Assembly (NCBI GenBank): GCA_023014485.1
Contig: JAJOZX010001568.1
Location: forward strand, 622,501-686,500
Reading direction: 5' to 3'
Length of the DNA: 64,000 nucleotides
Source of the DNA: Bathynomus jamesi
Taxonomy: Eukaryota > Arthropoda > Malacostraca > Isopoda > Cirolanidae
Shown: positions 52,332-63,376 of the stretch, piece after piece
How the letters are laid out: each line of letters starts with the position of its first letter
How positions within the stretch are numbered: position 1 is the first letter of the stretch
Position numbers and translations under genes: made by a program
The notes under the pieces: generated by a model
The model's database searches: none
What the model saw: only the letters and a program-made list of their open reading frames with translations
Told to the model about the DNA's origin: nothing

Positions 52332-53106
52332 TTTGAAAAAACTATATAGGGCTATGGGTTGATTGCCTGTGCCCTCATCCGTTGGAAATTTCCAACAGAC
52401 GTCAGTGGAGGGTTACCGACAAAAGCCCTATGCTTTTTCGTTAGAGAGTTATAAATATGTAGGTTTTAAAGGACCTTTTTATATTTAAGTGATTACGGTA
52501 ATTCTAGCGTCGGATTTGCGCGACGTACAGTATACTAGAATGAAAATAATTTGCCTCACCTTATTTTTGTTGGGTCTTTGTTTGCTTCGATGTAGGGCGT
52601 TACGATCATCTTCGGTGTAGGGCCGCCACGATGAGTTTCGCGAATTTACTTAAGGTAATTAATATAGGCAGTCACTATATAAACCCCTGAAGGAATAGGC
52701 CTATCCTTTTTAGTCATTAGGTTTTAATTATAAGGAATTCACTCAGAACTAGAGGGGGACAAAGACATCCTCCCAGTTTAAAGCTTCGCTGTAACATAAA
52801 CAGCCCTGAGAGCCGTTCCTTGGTTCTGGTGTATTATTTGCCGAACTAGCATGATTTTGTTGTGTCTACTACCTTTTGGTAGACTAAATAATAAATTGGG
52901 TTTTCTTGTTGCTATGTGGGGCTGATTCATACGTACAGGTTCTTTGTACGTATGGCAATTCAATTATTTCATTCCCAATAGGCTATGTCGCCAATCCCGA
53001 GGCAATTTTGTATAGATATTTAATTCAATTAATTAATAATTTATATTTAATTATGAAATAAATGTACCACATATGATACCATGTTGTGAGCGTATAGTTT
53101 TTCCAT
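52332..53106 (-). repeat. BEL/Pao LTR (3' LTR of the minus-strand element)
   Basis: Matches 58951-59736 over its whole length with scattered small indels. The outer ends are inverse-like (TTTGAAAAAACTATA and TATAGTTTTTCCAT). Confidence 0.92.
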
Positions 53107-53365
53107 ATACTGGGGGGGGCCGGAGAAAAATTTGTATGTTATAGATCAAAATTTTTTGATAAACTGTGTTTTAAACCATGTGAAATGGATTGAAAAGAAT
53201 GAAGTAGAAATTTAGGAAGAGAGGTTACTCAAGACCTATTCAAATAGGAAAGTTCAAGAGGCCAACTTCTCAAGTTTAGTTAAAGTTATGTCAATCAGTT
53301 TGACTCCCTTTAGGTATAGGAAATTTATGGGATTAAAGTAAAGTTATTAAGCATTTTAACTTTGC

Positions 53366-56003
53366 TCAGTTTGTGTAAGTTTTATAAGTCACCAGTCTTA
53401 ATTTTTTCTTGTAAAAGTTTCTGGCTTTCAAAGCAGTCTTTCTTTGAGGCCTGTCTGGTTTAGTCTGAGTTACATCAGGCACATTGAGAGATTCCTCCCC
53501 AATAGTATCCTGATCCATCCTTTGGGGTAATGGTTCTAATTTAGCCCCACACTCCAAAGGATATAGTAATGTGATATCTCTGGTGGTTTCACCAGTTGCT
53601 GTTTTCAGTTTTACAACCCTGGTAACTTCGTCTTCACCAGTTTTGAGTTCCAAGACTTTTCCCATTGACCAATGTTGTCTTGGTGTCTTGTCATGTATCA
53701 ACACAATGTCCCCAATTTTGACTGAATCATTCCAACTTTGTTTTGTTAATTGTTTATGTCTTTCTCTAAGACTTGTTAAGTATTCTTCTCTCCATTTTGT
53801 TATAAATTGAGTCTTGATTTGTGTCAAATGTTGGTATTTTGTGTTGAGTTCTTTGTGTCCTATTTCCCAATCTGGATCCTCTGTACTGTTATGTTCAGAT
53901 TCTGGTAACATGTTTACTGTTTCTCCCTTAATTAGGTGGTTTGGTGTGAGAGGTTCTGGCTCATTAATACCATCTCCCACATAAGTTAATGGTCTGTTGT
54001 TGACAACATTTTCAATTTCTGACAGAATAGTCATGAGTTCAAAAAGTTGTAGATGTTTTGTCCCAATAGTCTTTTTAAGGCAGTTCTTTACAGTTTGTAT
54101 GTTTCTTTCCCAAATTGAACCATACCATGGTGTATTAACAGGAATGTACTTCCAGGTTATGTTGTGTTTGGTTAAATGAGTTTGTACTGTTTCACTGTCA
54201 CAAATCTGATGAATAATTCTTTCACCAGATTTGAAGTATGTGGCATTGTCTGACCATATAGTTTTGGGTACAGAATTGTGTGCACAAAATCGTCTGAAAG
54301 CAGCAATAAAAGCTTCTGCTGTCAGATCTTCTACTATGTCTAGACATATGGCACGTGTGGCAGCACAGGTGAAGAGTACAATGTACACTTTGTATTCCTT
54401 TGAATCCATTTTGTCTCCAAAACTCACATTTACCGCTCCAGTGTAGTCAATACCCGTGGTTTCAAATGGCCGAGTAAATGTTACTCGTTCCACAGGTAGG
54501 TCTGGAGGGCTTGGGGTCTTAAAGGGTCGTGAATGGATACGTTTACAAGGAATGCATGTGTTTAAAATTTTCTTTGTTTCAGTTCTACCCTTTGGTAGCC
54601 AGTAAGTTTTCTCAGCTCTGTCAGGGTTTGTGGGACTCCCATGTGGTGTATTTTGTTGTGGGTATCCCTGATGATGAGTTTTGTGAAGTGATTTCTCCTT
54701 GGAAGAAGAATTGGGTGCTTAGAGTTGTAAGTCAAAGTTGACTTGTTAAGCCTTCCTTTACACCTTATCAGACCCTCTGTATCCAGGTACAGATTTAGAT
54801 CCATGACAAGTGAAGGAATACCTTTGTTTAATGTGCTACTGGACCTAAGATACTTCAACTCCTTGTCAAATTCTGAAGCTTGTATCTGTTTGAGCCAGTA
54901 TTTTGTTGCAGTTTCTGTTAAGTTAGAAAAGGCTTTCTGAGGACAGTGTTTGAGAAGGTAGCTATTGACAAACTTGCAGCAATAGACTGTAATTCTCAAG
55001 AGTTTGTTGATCTGAATAAAGTGTAGTCAAATATAGGTTTGTCCTCAGTGATCTTTTCAGTTGTTGTAGAGTTGAGTGTGAGGTTAACTACTTTGGCTGG
55101 CCAAAGATCCTCACATGTTAGCCATTCGGGCCCTTCATACCAGATTTTATTTGTTTTCAACAGCTTGTAAGAGAGCCCTCTTGTCAAAAAGTCTGCAGGA
55201 TTCTCTTTTGTTTTTATGTACCTAAATTTGATACCAAGGTTTGTGTTTGCAGTTTTGATTTCTGTTAGTCTGTTTTTCACAAATATGTTTTTGCAAGAAG
55301 TTGTTCTGTGTTGGTCACCCATGTTAGACAAATTTGACTGTCTGTCCTTAAGTAAATGTTTGTTATGTCAACTTCTTTATACACTTGTGAAAGAAAGTTG
55401 CTGTTTTAACTCCCAATGAGACAGCTAATAATTCAAGTTGTGGTACAGTTTTCTTTTGGTTTAAGGGTGCCACTTTTGCCTTTGAATAAACCAAGTTACT
55501 TTCATTTTCACTTGTTAAATAGGCACAACACCCATAAGCTTGTGTGCTGGCATCTGTAAAAATGTGTAGTGTTTGAGATTTCAATCTGTAGCCAGCACAT
55601 CTTGGTACGTAGATGTCTTGAACTTTGTTCAAGTCTGTGGCTAATTTTTTCCAATGAAGTTGGTCTTCCACTGAAAGTGGTTCATCCCAATCAATTTTCT
55701 TTTTCCATAAGTCTTGCAAAAGGGTTTTGGATCTTATGGTTGCTGGTAAATATAATCCAATGGGGTCGAAAATTTTGGATGATTCTGAAAGCACTTGTCT
55801 TTTTGTATCGGCATTTGGATTTAAGTTATAACTCTTTGTGCAAAGAGTGTCATCGTGTTCGAATTCTGTTTTAAAAACCAAAGCATTCCAAGTGTTTTCG
55901 TGTAATTGTTTGGTTCAATGTTCCCATTGTTGTCTTTTGTTATTTGTTCATTTAATTTAGGAGAATTAGAAAGAGTTTGTACTGTATTCAAACCTCCTAC
56001 CAC
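53366..56003 (-). pseudogene. BEL/Pao pol remnant: RT end, RNase H, integrase
   Basis: The order on the minus strand is the RT end (KTLGM-W at about 55890), then a connection region with SSKIFDPIGLYLPATIRSK (near 55780). RNase H follows with LHIFTDASTQAYG and VPQLELLAV (55560-55420), then the integrase zinc region with NKIHHMGV (near 54640). The integrase core at 54493-53366 has TGIDYTGAV (first Asp), IWSDNATYF (second Asp) and PWYGSIWER (Glu). The C-terminal IGDIVLIHD module is that of BEL elements. Frameshifts lie near 55870, 55370, 55000 and 54560. The last 375 codons are open. The RT catalytic part is missing. Confidence 0.88.
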
Positions 56004-56100
56004 TTCAGACTAGTCAATACCCGTAGTTTTAGTGGAGTAAATTTACTCCTCCACAGGTAGATCTGGAGGGCTTGGGGCTTTGAATCCTGTACTGTTTTTG
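55990..56100 (-). repeat. Partial duplicate of the integrase-start region
   Basis: TAGTCAATACCCGTAGTTT and CAGGTAGATCTGGAGGGCTT repeat 54443-54530. This copy joins the pol remnant to the minisatellite. Confidence 0.7.
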
Positions 56101-57440
56101 TGTTGTTTGGCCTATGGCCAAGGGAGGCCACAAGACCCTTTTTGTTTGGTCTCTGGCCAAAGGAGGCCACAAGACCCTTGTTGTTTGGTCTCTGGCCAAG
56201 GGAGGCCACAAGACCAATGTTGTTTGGTCTCTGGCCAAGGGAGGCCACAAGACCCTTGTTGTTTGGTCTCTGGCCAAGGGAGGCCTCAAGACCCTTGATG
56301 AATATGTTGGGCTATGGCCAAGTGAGACCATCAGCCCTTGATGAATATGTTGGGCTATGGCCAAGTGAGACCATCAGCCCTTGATGAATATGTTGGGCTA
56401 TGGCCAAGTAGGCCATCAGCCCTTGATGAATTGTTGGGCTATGGCCAAGGTAGGCCAAGGCCCTTTGATGAATTTGTTGGGCTATGGCCAAGGGTAGGCC
56501 ATCAGCCCTTTGATGAATTTGTTGGGCTATGGCCAAGGTAGGCCAAGGCCCTTTGATGATTTGTTGGGCTATGGCCAAGGGTAGGCCATCAGCCCTTTGA
56601 TGAATTTGTTGGGCTATGGCCAAGGGTAGGCCATCAGCCTTTGATGAATTTGTTGGGCTATGGCCAAGGTAGGCCATCAGCCCTTTGATGAATTTGTTGG
56701 GCTATGGCCAAGGGTAGGCCATCAGCCCTTTGATGAATTTGTTGGGCTATGGCCAAGGTAGGCCAAGGCCCTTTGATGATTTGTTGGGCTATGGCCAAGG
56801 GTAGGCCATCAGCCCTTTGATGAATTTGTTGGGCTATGGCCAAGGGTAGGCCATCAGCCCTTTGATGAATTTGTTGGGCTATGGCCAAGGTAGGCCATCA
56901 GCCCTTTGATGAATTTGTTGGGCTATGGCCAAGGGTAGGCCAAGGCCCTTTGATGATTTGTTGGGCTATGGCCAAGGGTAGGCCATCAGCCCTTTGATGA
57001 ATTTGTTGGGCTATGGCCAAGGTAGGCCAAGGCCCTTTGATGATTTGTTGGGCTATGGCCAAGGGTAGGCCATCAGCCCTTTGATGAATTTGTTGGGCTA
57101 TGGCCAAGGTAGGCCAAGGCCCTTTGATGATTTGTTGGGCTATGGCCAAGGGTAGGCCATCAGCCCTTTGATGAATTTGTTGGGCTATGGCCAAGGGTAG
57201 GCCATCAACCTTTGATGAATTTGTTGGGCTATGGCCAAGGTAGGCCATCAGCCCTTTGATGAATTTGTTGGGCTATGGCCAAGGGTAGGCCAAGGCCCTT
57301 TGATGATTTGTTGGGCTATGGCCAAGGGTAGGCCATCAGCCCTTTGATGAATTTGTTGGGCTATGGCCAAGGGTAGGCCATCAACCCTTTGATGAATTTG
57401 TTGGGCTATGGCCAAGGTAGGCCATCAGCCCTTTGGAGTA
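56100..57440. repeat. Minisatellite, 38-45-bp units, about 31 copies
   Basis: The unit core is GGCCAAGG-AGGCC. The first five or so units (56110-56290) are the 38-39-bp GTTTGGTCTCTGGCCAAGGG type. They pass into a 43-bp GGGCTATGGCCAAGTGAGAC type (56310-56400). About 25 units of 42-45 bp then follow with two variants, one with CATCAGCCCTTTGATGAATT and one with CAAGGCCCTTTGATGATT. ORFs read through it in several frames are by-products. Confidence 0.95.
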
Positions 57441-57830
57441 GAGTAGTTTGTTTGTACGTGTCACTGTCTAACCATATAATTTTTGGCACAAAATTATGTG
57501 CACAGAATCAGAGCGCAGCAATAAAAGCTTTTACTCTCCGATCCTTGGTTATGTTTAGACAGGTTTTTGTGTTTGAGACACATGAAAGAGTAGTGTGTGT
57601 GTGTGTGTGTGTGTGTGTGTATCATTCCTCCGAATCCAGTTGGTCTTCAAAACTTGGATTCACCACTCCAATGAAATTAATACCCGTAGTTATGAATGAG
57701 TAAATGTTGTGTATCCTACAGGTAGGTCTGGAAGGTTTGGGGTTTTGAAGGAATCCAATCTGTTTGCAAGGAATGTATGTGTCTGTTGATGAAATCTGTT
57801 GTGTTTCTTCTTTTAAAAGAAGAATTGGAT
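57440..57830 (-). pseudogene. Degenerate second copy of a BEL integrase segment
   Basis: Diverged copy of 54230-54700. It shares AACCATATA-TTTTGG-ACA, AATTATGTGCACA, AATACCCGTAGTT and CAGGTAGGTCTGGA words. It contains a (GT)n tract near 57595-57620. There is no open frame. Confidence 0.7.
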
Positions 57831-57839
57831 GTTTGAAGT

Positions 57840-58950
57840 CGTATGTATATATTTATATACTGTATATTTATATACTGTATGTGTGTAAATGTGTATTTTG
57901 TTATAGGGTTTTATTTTTGGGTTTTGGATTAGGTTAATCAATTTGGCTGAGTAAAGACCCTCAAACGTTGCATTTGAGACCCTTATATCAAGCCTTGTCT
58001 GTTTTATGCCTATATGTCAAATAGGAATTGGAATAGGTTGGGCCTATATTGGTCAAATAGGACTTGGTGGGTTGGGCCTATATGTCAAATAGGACTTGGA
58101 ATAGGTTAAATAGGACTTGGAATAGGTAATAGGTTGGGCCTATATGTCAAATAGGACTTGGTGTGCCTATATGTCAAATAGGATTTCGAATAGGTGTTAG
58201 GTGGGTGTAGGTTTGAATTCGTGCAATTGCTTTAGGTCTTTGTGATGTTACAGTTCGAGTCGAATTTTGTGATGTTACAGTTCGAGTCAAATTTTGTGAT
58301 GTTACAGGTCTGAGTCGAATTTTGTGATGTTACAGGTCTGAGTCGAATTTTGTGATGTTACAGGTCTGAGTCGGATTTTGTGATGTTACAGGTCTGAGTC
58401 GAATTTTGTGATGTTAATGAGTAAGTTAAATTGCTGAAATAAATTTTATAACCTACACCACAGGTTCAATTATAAATTTAGTGTTTTTAGTTAGGATAGG
58501 CCTTGAGTGTAAAGAGTAAGGCCTACTTTAAGAGGTAGGCTTATTATGTAAGGTAAAGTTAGGTGGGCCTACTAAATAGGCCTATTTGTTGGGCCTACCA
58601 AGTAGGCTTATGTTTGGGCCTATTATTTTATAGGACCTCAAATGAGTTAAGCCTGTTAAATTAACAAGGCTTAGTTTTGAGTTTGAAGAGTAGGACCTAT
58701 TAAATAGGCTTAATGTTGCGGGCCTATTATTTTTAGGACCTAAAATAAGTTATGCCTGTTAAATGAACAAGCCTTTGTTTTCGATTAGTGTAAAGGTAAA
58801 GGAATCGGTTCCCAGTTGAATAGGCCACTATATGAAAAAACTATAGTGGGGTTATGGTTGAAATTAGGGTTAGGCCAATGAGGTAAGCCTAGCCACCGCG
58901 TGTGTCAGTGTAAATTTTAGAGGGGTTAGTTCCCCTTCACAGGGCCACCA
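57840..58950. repeat. BEL 5' leader region with several tandem repeats
   Basis: Imperfect units CTATATGTCAAATAGGACTT (58010-58190), then about six units of 28 bp with GATGTTACAGGTCTGAGTCG (58245-58420), then TAGGCCTA-rich words (58495-58760). I see no coding sequence. The stretch lies between the minisatellite and the 5' LTR, where gag would be expected. Confidence 0.8.
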
Positions 58951-59736
58951 TTTGAAAAAACTATATAGGGCTATGGGTTGATTGCCTGTGCCCTCATCCG
59001 TTGGAAATTTCCAACAGACGTCAGTGGAGGGTTACCGACAAAAGCCCTATGCTTTTTCGTTAGAGAGTTATAAATATGTAGGTCTTTAAAGGACCTTTTT
59101 ATATTTAAGTGATTACGGTAATTCTAGCGTCCGGATTTGCGCGACGTACAGTATACTAGAATGAAAATAATTTGCCTCACCTTATTTTTGTTGGGTCTTT
59201 GTTTGCTTCGATGTAGGGCGTTACGTTCATCTTCGGTGTAGGGCCGCCACGATCGAGTTTCGCGACGAATTTACTTAAGGTAATTAATATAGGCAGTCAC
59301 TATATAAACCCCTGAAGGAATAGGCCTATCCTTTTTTAGTCATTAGGTTTTAAATTATAAGGAATTCACTCAGAACTAGAGGGGGGACAAAGACATCCTC
59401 CCAGTTTAAAGCTTCGCTGTAACATAAACAGCCCTGAGAGCCGTTCCTTGGTTCTGGTGTATTATTTGCCGAACTAGCATGATTTTGTTGTGTCTACTAC
59501 CTTTTGGTAGACTAAATAATAAATTGGGTTTTCTTGTTGCTATGTGGGGCTGATTCATACGTACAGGTTCTTTGTACGTATGGCAATTCAATTATTTCAT
59601 TCCCAATAGGCTTTGTCGCCAATCCCGAGGCAATTTTGTATAGATATTTAATTCAATTAATTAATAATTTATATTTAATTATGAAATAAATGTACCACAT
59701 ATGATACCATGTTGTGAGCGCGTATAGTTTTTCCAT
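58951..59736 (-). repeat. BEL/Pao LTR (5' LTR of the minus-strand element)
   Basis: Partner of 52332-53106. It shares among others TTGGAAATTTCCAACAGACG and TGCGCGACGTACAGTATACT. A TATA-like TATATAAACC lies near 59300. Confidence 0.92.
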
Positions 59737-59742
59737 AGTTAC

Positions 59743-60262
59743 CATGTTAGTCTTTATTCAATGACTACAGTGCGTCCTACAATTTGCCTACTGTGAAAAC
59801 GTTTAAATAACAATATACTGTAATATAGAAATGCACCCGCCATTTGATTAACTACCCCGAGTATTTAGATGGTGGTGGTGGTGGTGATGCTGGTGGTAGT
59901 AGTTGATGTGACCAAGAAAATAGACGAGAAGAAGAAAAACTTGAATAGAAGAAGGGGTGAAGAAGGAGAAAAGAAAGGAAGAGAAACGAGAGCGTGACTA
60001 GAAAACAGATGCCCGGGCTCAACCAGGGGCGCGCAGGCGTTAAGAGCGAGATCTGCTTGTGGTTTTGGGGGATGCCAACCCCCTGGCCTATTAGTCCGAA
60101 AGGGACGCCAGTAGAGCCTCTAAAAAGTGATAACAGATGCCAATGGCAGAACGGCGACAGGATGAAAGTGAAAAACTCTTTACTTCCTACGAGACTAGCA
60201 CTCAACCACTTTTCGTCAATCTCTTCGTCGAGTTTATATATTTTGCTATTACATCCTATAGG
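59743..60262. other. Unique sequence with a GGT-rich tract
   Basis: GGT/GAT triplet repeats at 59872-59907. GC-richer sequence at 60000-60120 carries no recognised gene. Confidence 0.5.
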
Positions 60263-60270
60263 TTAGGTTC

Positions 60271-61633
60271 TAGTGGTGGACCGGATGTCAGTTTTTCAAC
60301 ATCTGCGGATGCGGATTTTTAATGTCAATATCCGCGGATGCGGATGCGGATATTTAGTTAATCTATCAATAAAATATAGAATTATGAATATATGACATAA
60401 TTTTTCACATTTCGTGATATTACTAAATGTTGGATATGACGATATCCTTTAAGGTATTCTCAGTATGTCGCTTCCTCGCACCAACAAGGAAGTTTATACC
60501 GTTTAATTAATCTGACTGCGAGATTCCGGGACACTTTATACCCTTTGCACAATTGCGTCCTCTCCCTTTCTCTCTCCCTCAGTCCGTTGAGGGAAGGGAA
60601 TGTTTTTCTCTCGTTGAAGGATATAAATTACGAGTTTTTCCTTTGTCAGTCTTTTATTTCACAAGGGGGGGAAAATCACTTTTAATCTATTGGATTTCTT
60701 TTACAATGCACAGTCATTAAAAAATCAAATCCTTTACACACACGTGTTTAGAGAAATGTAAAACGAAACAAATGCTTACATCAAAAAGCTAAGAGGCCCA
60801 GCCGAACCGGCTGGCCCAAGAGCGAAACACTCACTCCCACTGCCTGCCCGAAAGCCGAGGCGGGAATCCGTTTCTACTCTTCCCTGGAGAATTTCCCATG
60901 GTGCCACGTTTTACAAAAAAGATTATTAAACTTGCAAAATCCTACTCAAATAGTGATATTAGCAAAAGAATTTATATAATTCGATATTAGCAAAAGAATA
61001 TATATAATCGTAGTTTTACAGTTAACTTCTTTATGTGATTTATTTTAGCCGAAAAGAACATTTAGAATTTAGGAATCTCTGTTTAAGATTATAGACGTGA
61101 GAACACTGTTTTCGTTAGGTTTAGAGAAAAAGGATGCCAAGCTTTCCACTGGCATTGAGGCACTTTATACAATATTAAAAATTTAACGGAATCAGATTTT
61201 AATTTATATAAACAGAATAATATCTTTTAAAGGATTACAATTTTAATTTATACAAACAGAATGATATCTTTAAATTTTAACATAAATTTATTTTCCTGTG
61301 GAAACCCTTTTCCACAGCAGGCAATGCATAAGAATTAAAATTAATATTAATGTTTTCATTATGATAAAAATAATAACTTTCTCAAGAGTTTCAGCCACAG
61401 AAAATTCAATGAAACAAGTTTCATTAAATTTTCTGTTACCAGGTATTTATATTTTGAGGTTTATATATTTGTTTGTTCATTAATAATTAATACTTTACAT
61501 GAAATGTGCATGACTGGGCCTTATAAGCTACTTTATAAGCTAATTTAAATGTAAATTGCATAATTTATTAGAGGTAATATCCGCATAACATCCGCAGTCA
61601 GAAGTGCGGATGCGGATATCCGGTCCACCACTA
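60271..61633. mobile_element. hAT-like element with GATGCG repeats and an internal insertion
   Basis: The ends are TAGTGGTGGACCGGAT and the inverse. Direct 8-bp repeats TTAGGTTC flank it (60263-60270 and 61634-61641). The outer parts match 45886-46392. About 890 bp (60428-61316) are extra relative to that copy. Confidence 0.88.
60428..61316 (+). repeat. Possible solo LTR inside the hAT-like element
   Basis: The extra segment begins TGTTGGATATGACG and ends TTTTCCACA (TG...CA). It contains a TATAAATTACGAG box and a TCAGTC initiator-like word (60628-60652) and a polypyrimidine stretch. No clear target duplication is visible, so this stays a suggestion. Confidence 0.35.
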
Positions 61634-61641
61634 TTAGGTTC

Positions 61642-63370
61642 CATTTTTATAGTATTGTGGCGTTTTGGTCAACTGCAAATGCTGCGCGCAATTGCAAAGT
61701 CTTATCCAGAGATTACCCCCTCTTTTGCAACACTGTAGTTTCAAGGGAAGGACATTCATAATATTGCAAGCCCTCTCCCCTGTCCCACATTCCCTTTTCT
61801 CATGCTTCCATGCTTTCGTCCCGAATAATTGCTATTGGAACCACAAGAAAGGCAAGTTGGCCATTAAAGATGGAATTTGTGGACGTTTCTTGCATACCAC
61901 TTCATTTTAAGACATTTATTTATTTTAGTATTAAAACCCTATTTGTGCGACCCCTCCAAAAAAATTTATTACTGATTACTAATTAAATAATAGTCATTTG
62001 ACAGTGCCAAAAACTTGAATATTACACACTAGCACAGTATATGAAACTTACAAGTTCACAAATTCATTAGCTAGTCATGAAATAATACATTTATTAGCAT
62101 TAATTGTTTGAAGAATCAGTCAAATATTTTGAGTTATTATTCCAAATAACTAATACTTTACAATATAAGGAGGTAGATTTTAAATCGTATAACTGTATTG
62201 AGAAAAACTAGTAACTACAGTAGAACCAAATATTAGATAGGCCTACCTTCTAAAGGAACTTTTCTAATTTTCAGATTAGCAAATTCATTAATAAGTAATA
62301 ACATCATATTTTAATCGAATAGTAATTTTCTGCTCAATCGACAAAATAGCAAAGTTAGAAGGCCATTCTTGTCGCGTGGTTGATCTTACCTTTTTATTAT
62401 GATATTTTGAGTTTTCTGAAGCTACGTTCACGAGTAGCAGCCGTTACGGAGAACGTTAGAAAAATTCGTAAAGCTATTTCGATGCTTGGATAGGCATCAG
62501 CGAGACACCACTCGTGAATGAAACTTAGGATATCCGAGTGTGCAGATTTTTTTTTATCGGCCACAAAAGACGAACTCTTGTACTTGAAACCCTCTATTTC
62601 AGAAACTCCCTATTCTGTCTAAATCATTTCTCTACTTAAGTGCTAAATCGGCCGCACCTTTTTTAGCTCATTTACAGTCTTTTGTTTGAAGATCTGCCAC
62701 CAAAAAAATTCAAAATCAGATGGCATATAACTGAACTTTTTAGAATTCCAACTGATCTGTTACTTACCTGAAAAAAATTTGATTTTTACGAAACAAACTT
62801 TGGCTATTGTTAACAGAATTTTAGTTAATATAACACCAACTATATTTTAGTTCTACTAAATATTAGTAATAATAATAAAGGAATTTTATGCTCTTGTGAC
62901 AGTGATAGATCACATTATAATAAAGGTAGAAAGTTTAGTTGGTGCATTTCTTTATTTTAACTAGGTTTTTCAGTACCTACTTAACTCCACTATGAATCTT
63001 TGGTTAGATGTGATGAGATGGACCTCATCTTGAATATTTTCTTGAACATTTCATCTTTATTTTCGTGGGTCGTTCTTGTGGAAAGTCTGTTTCAAAGTTC
63101 AAGATTCCGCACTTCTTTTGGCATTGTCAGTTTTTTCACCAAACCTAATGTCTTTCATGTCTTGTATTGTGCTTCATAGTCCTTTCAGCAAATTCAAGGC
63201 AGTATTCGCCGAGACTTTTGTTTGTGAAACTACATTTACTCGGAGAATTCTTTGTCAAAACCCCAGTGTGCAAATAAACATAAAAGTTAGTTTCATTAAT
63301 TAAGCTTTCTGTTCTACCTGACACACTTTCAGCGTTAGTGGTGGGGTCTGAAGAAATTCCTTGTAGTACA
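61642..63370. other. Mostly unique AT-rich sequence, no gene seen
   Basis: 61650-61780 has a weak relation to the repeats at 25490 and 46860 (AATTGCAA, CTCTTTTGCAAC). I can support no exon, tRNA or element end. Confidence 0.4.
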
Positions 63371-63376
63371 GTACAG

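Larger units (their letters stand above)
52332..59736 (-). mobile_element. BEL/Pao LTR retrotransposon, rearranged
   Basis: Two nearly identical 775-786-bp direct repeats (52332-53106 and 58951-59736) frame a pol remnant on the minus strand. AGTTAC lies just outside both LTRs (52326-52331 and 59737-59742), a probable target duplication. Inside the right-hand (5') LTR, a minus-strand TGGTGGCCCTGTGAAGG can act as the primer binding site. Gag, protease and most of RT are missing. Their place is taken by a minisatellite (56100-57440) and other tandem repeats. Confidence 0.9.

Noticed and set aside
56029..57300. Several 60-120-codon ORFs on both strands with repetitive proteins
   Set aside because: They are read-through of the minisatellite in multiple frames. 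Unit lengths of 42 and 45 bp keep frames open by chance.
56100..58420. CRISPR-like regular repeats
   Set aside because: The units are contiguous tandem repeats without unique spacers, in a eukaryotic genome.
52778..59591. Identical 61-codon ORFs in both BEL LTRs (52778-52963 and 59406-59591)
   Set aside because: Identity follows from the LTR duplication; there is no independent sign of coding.
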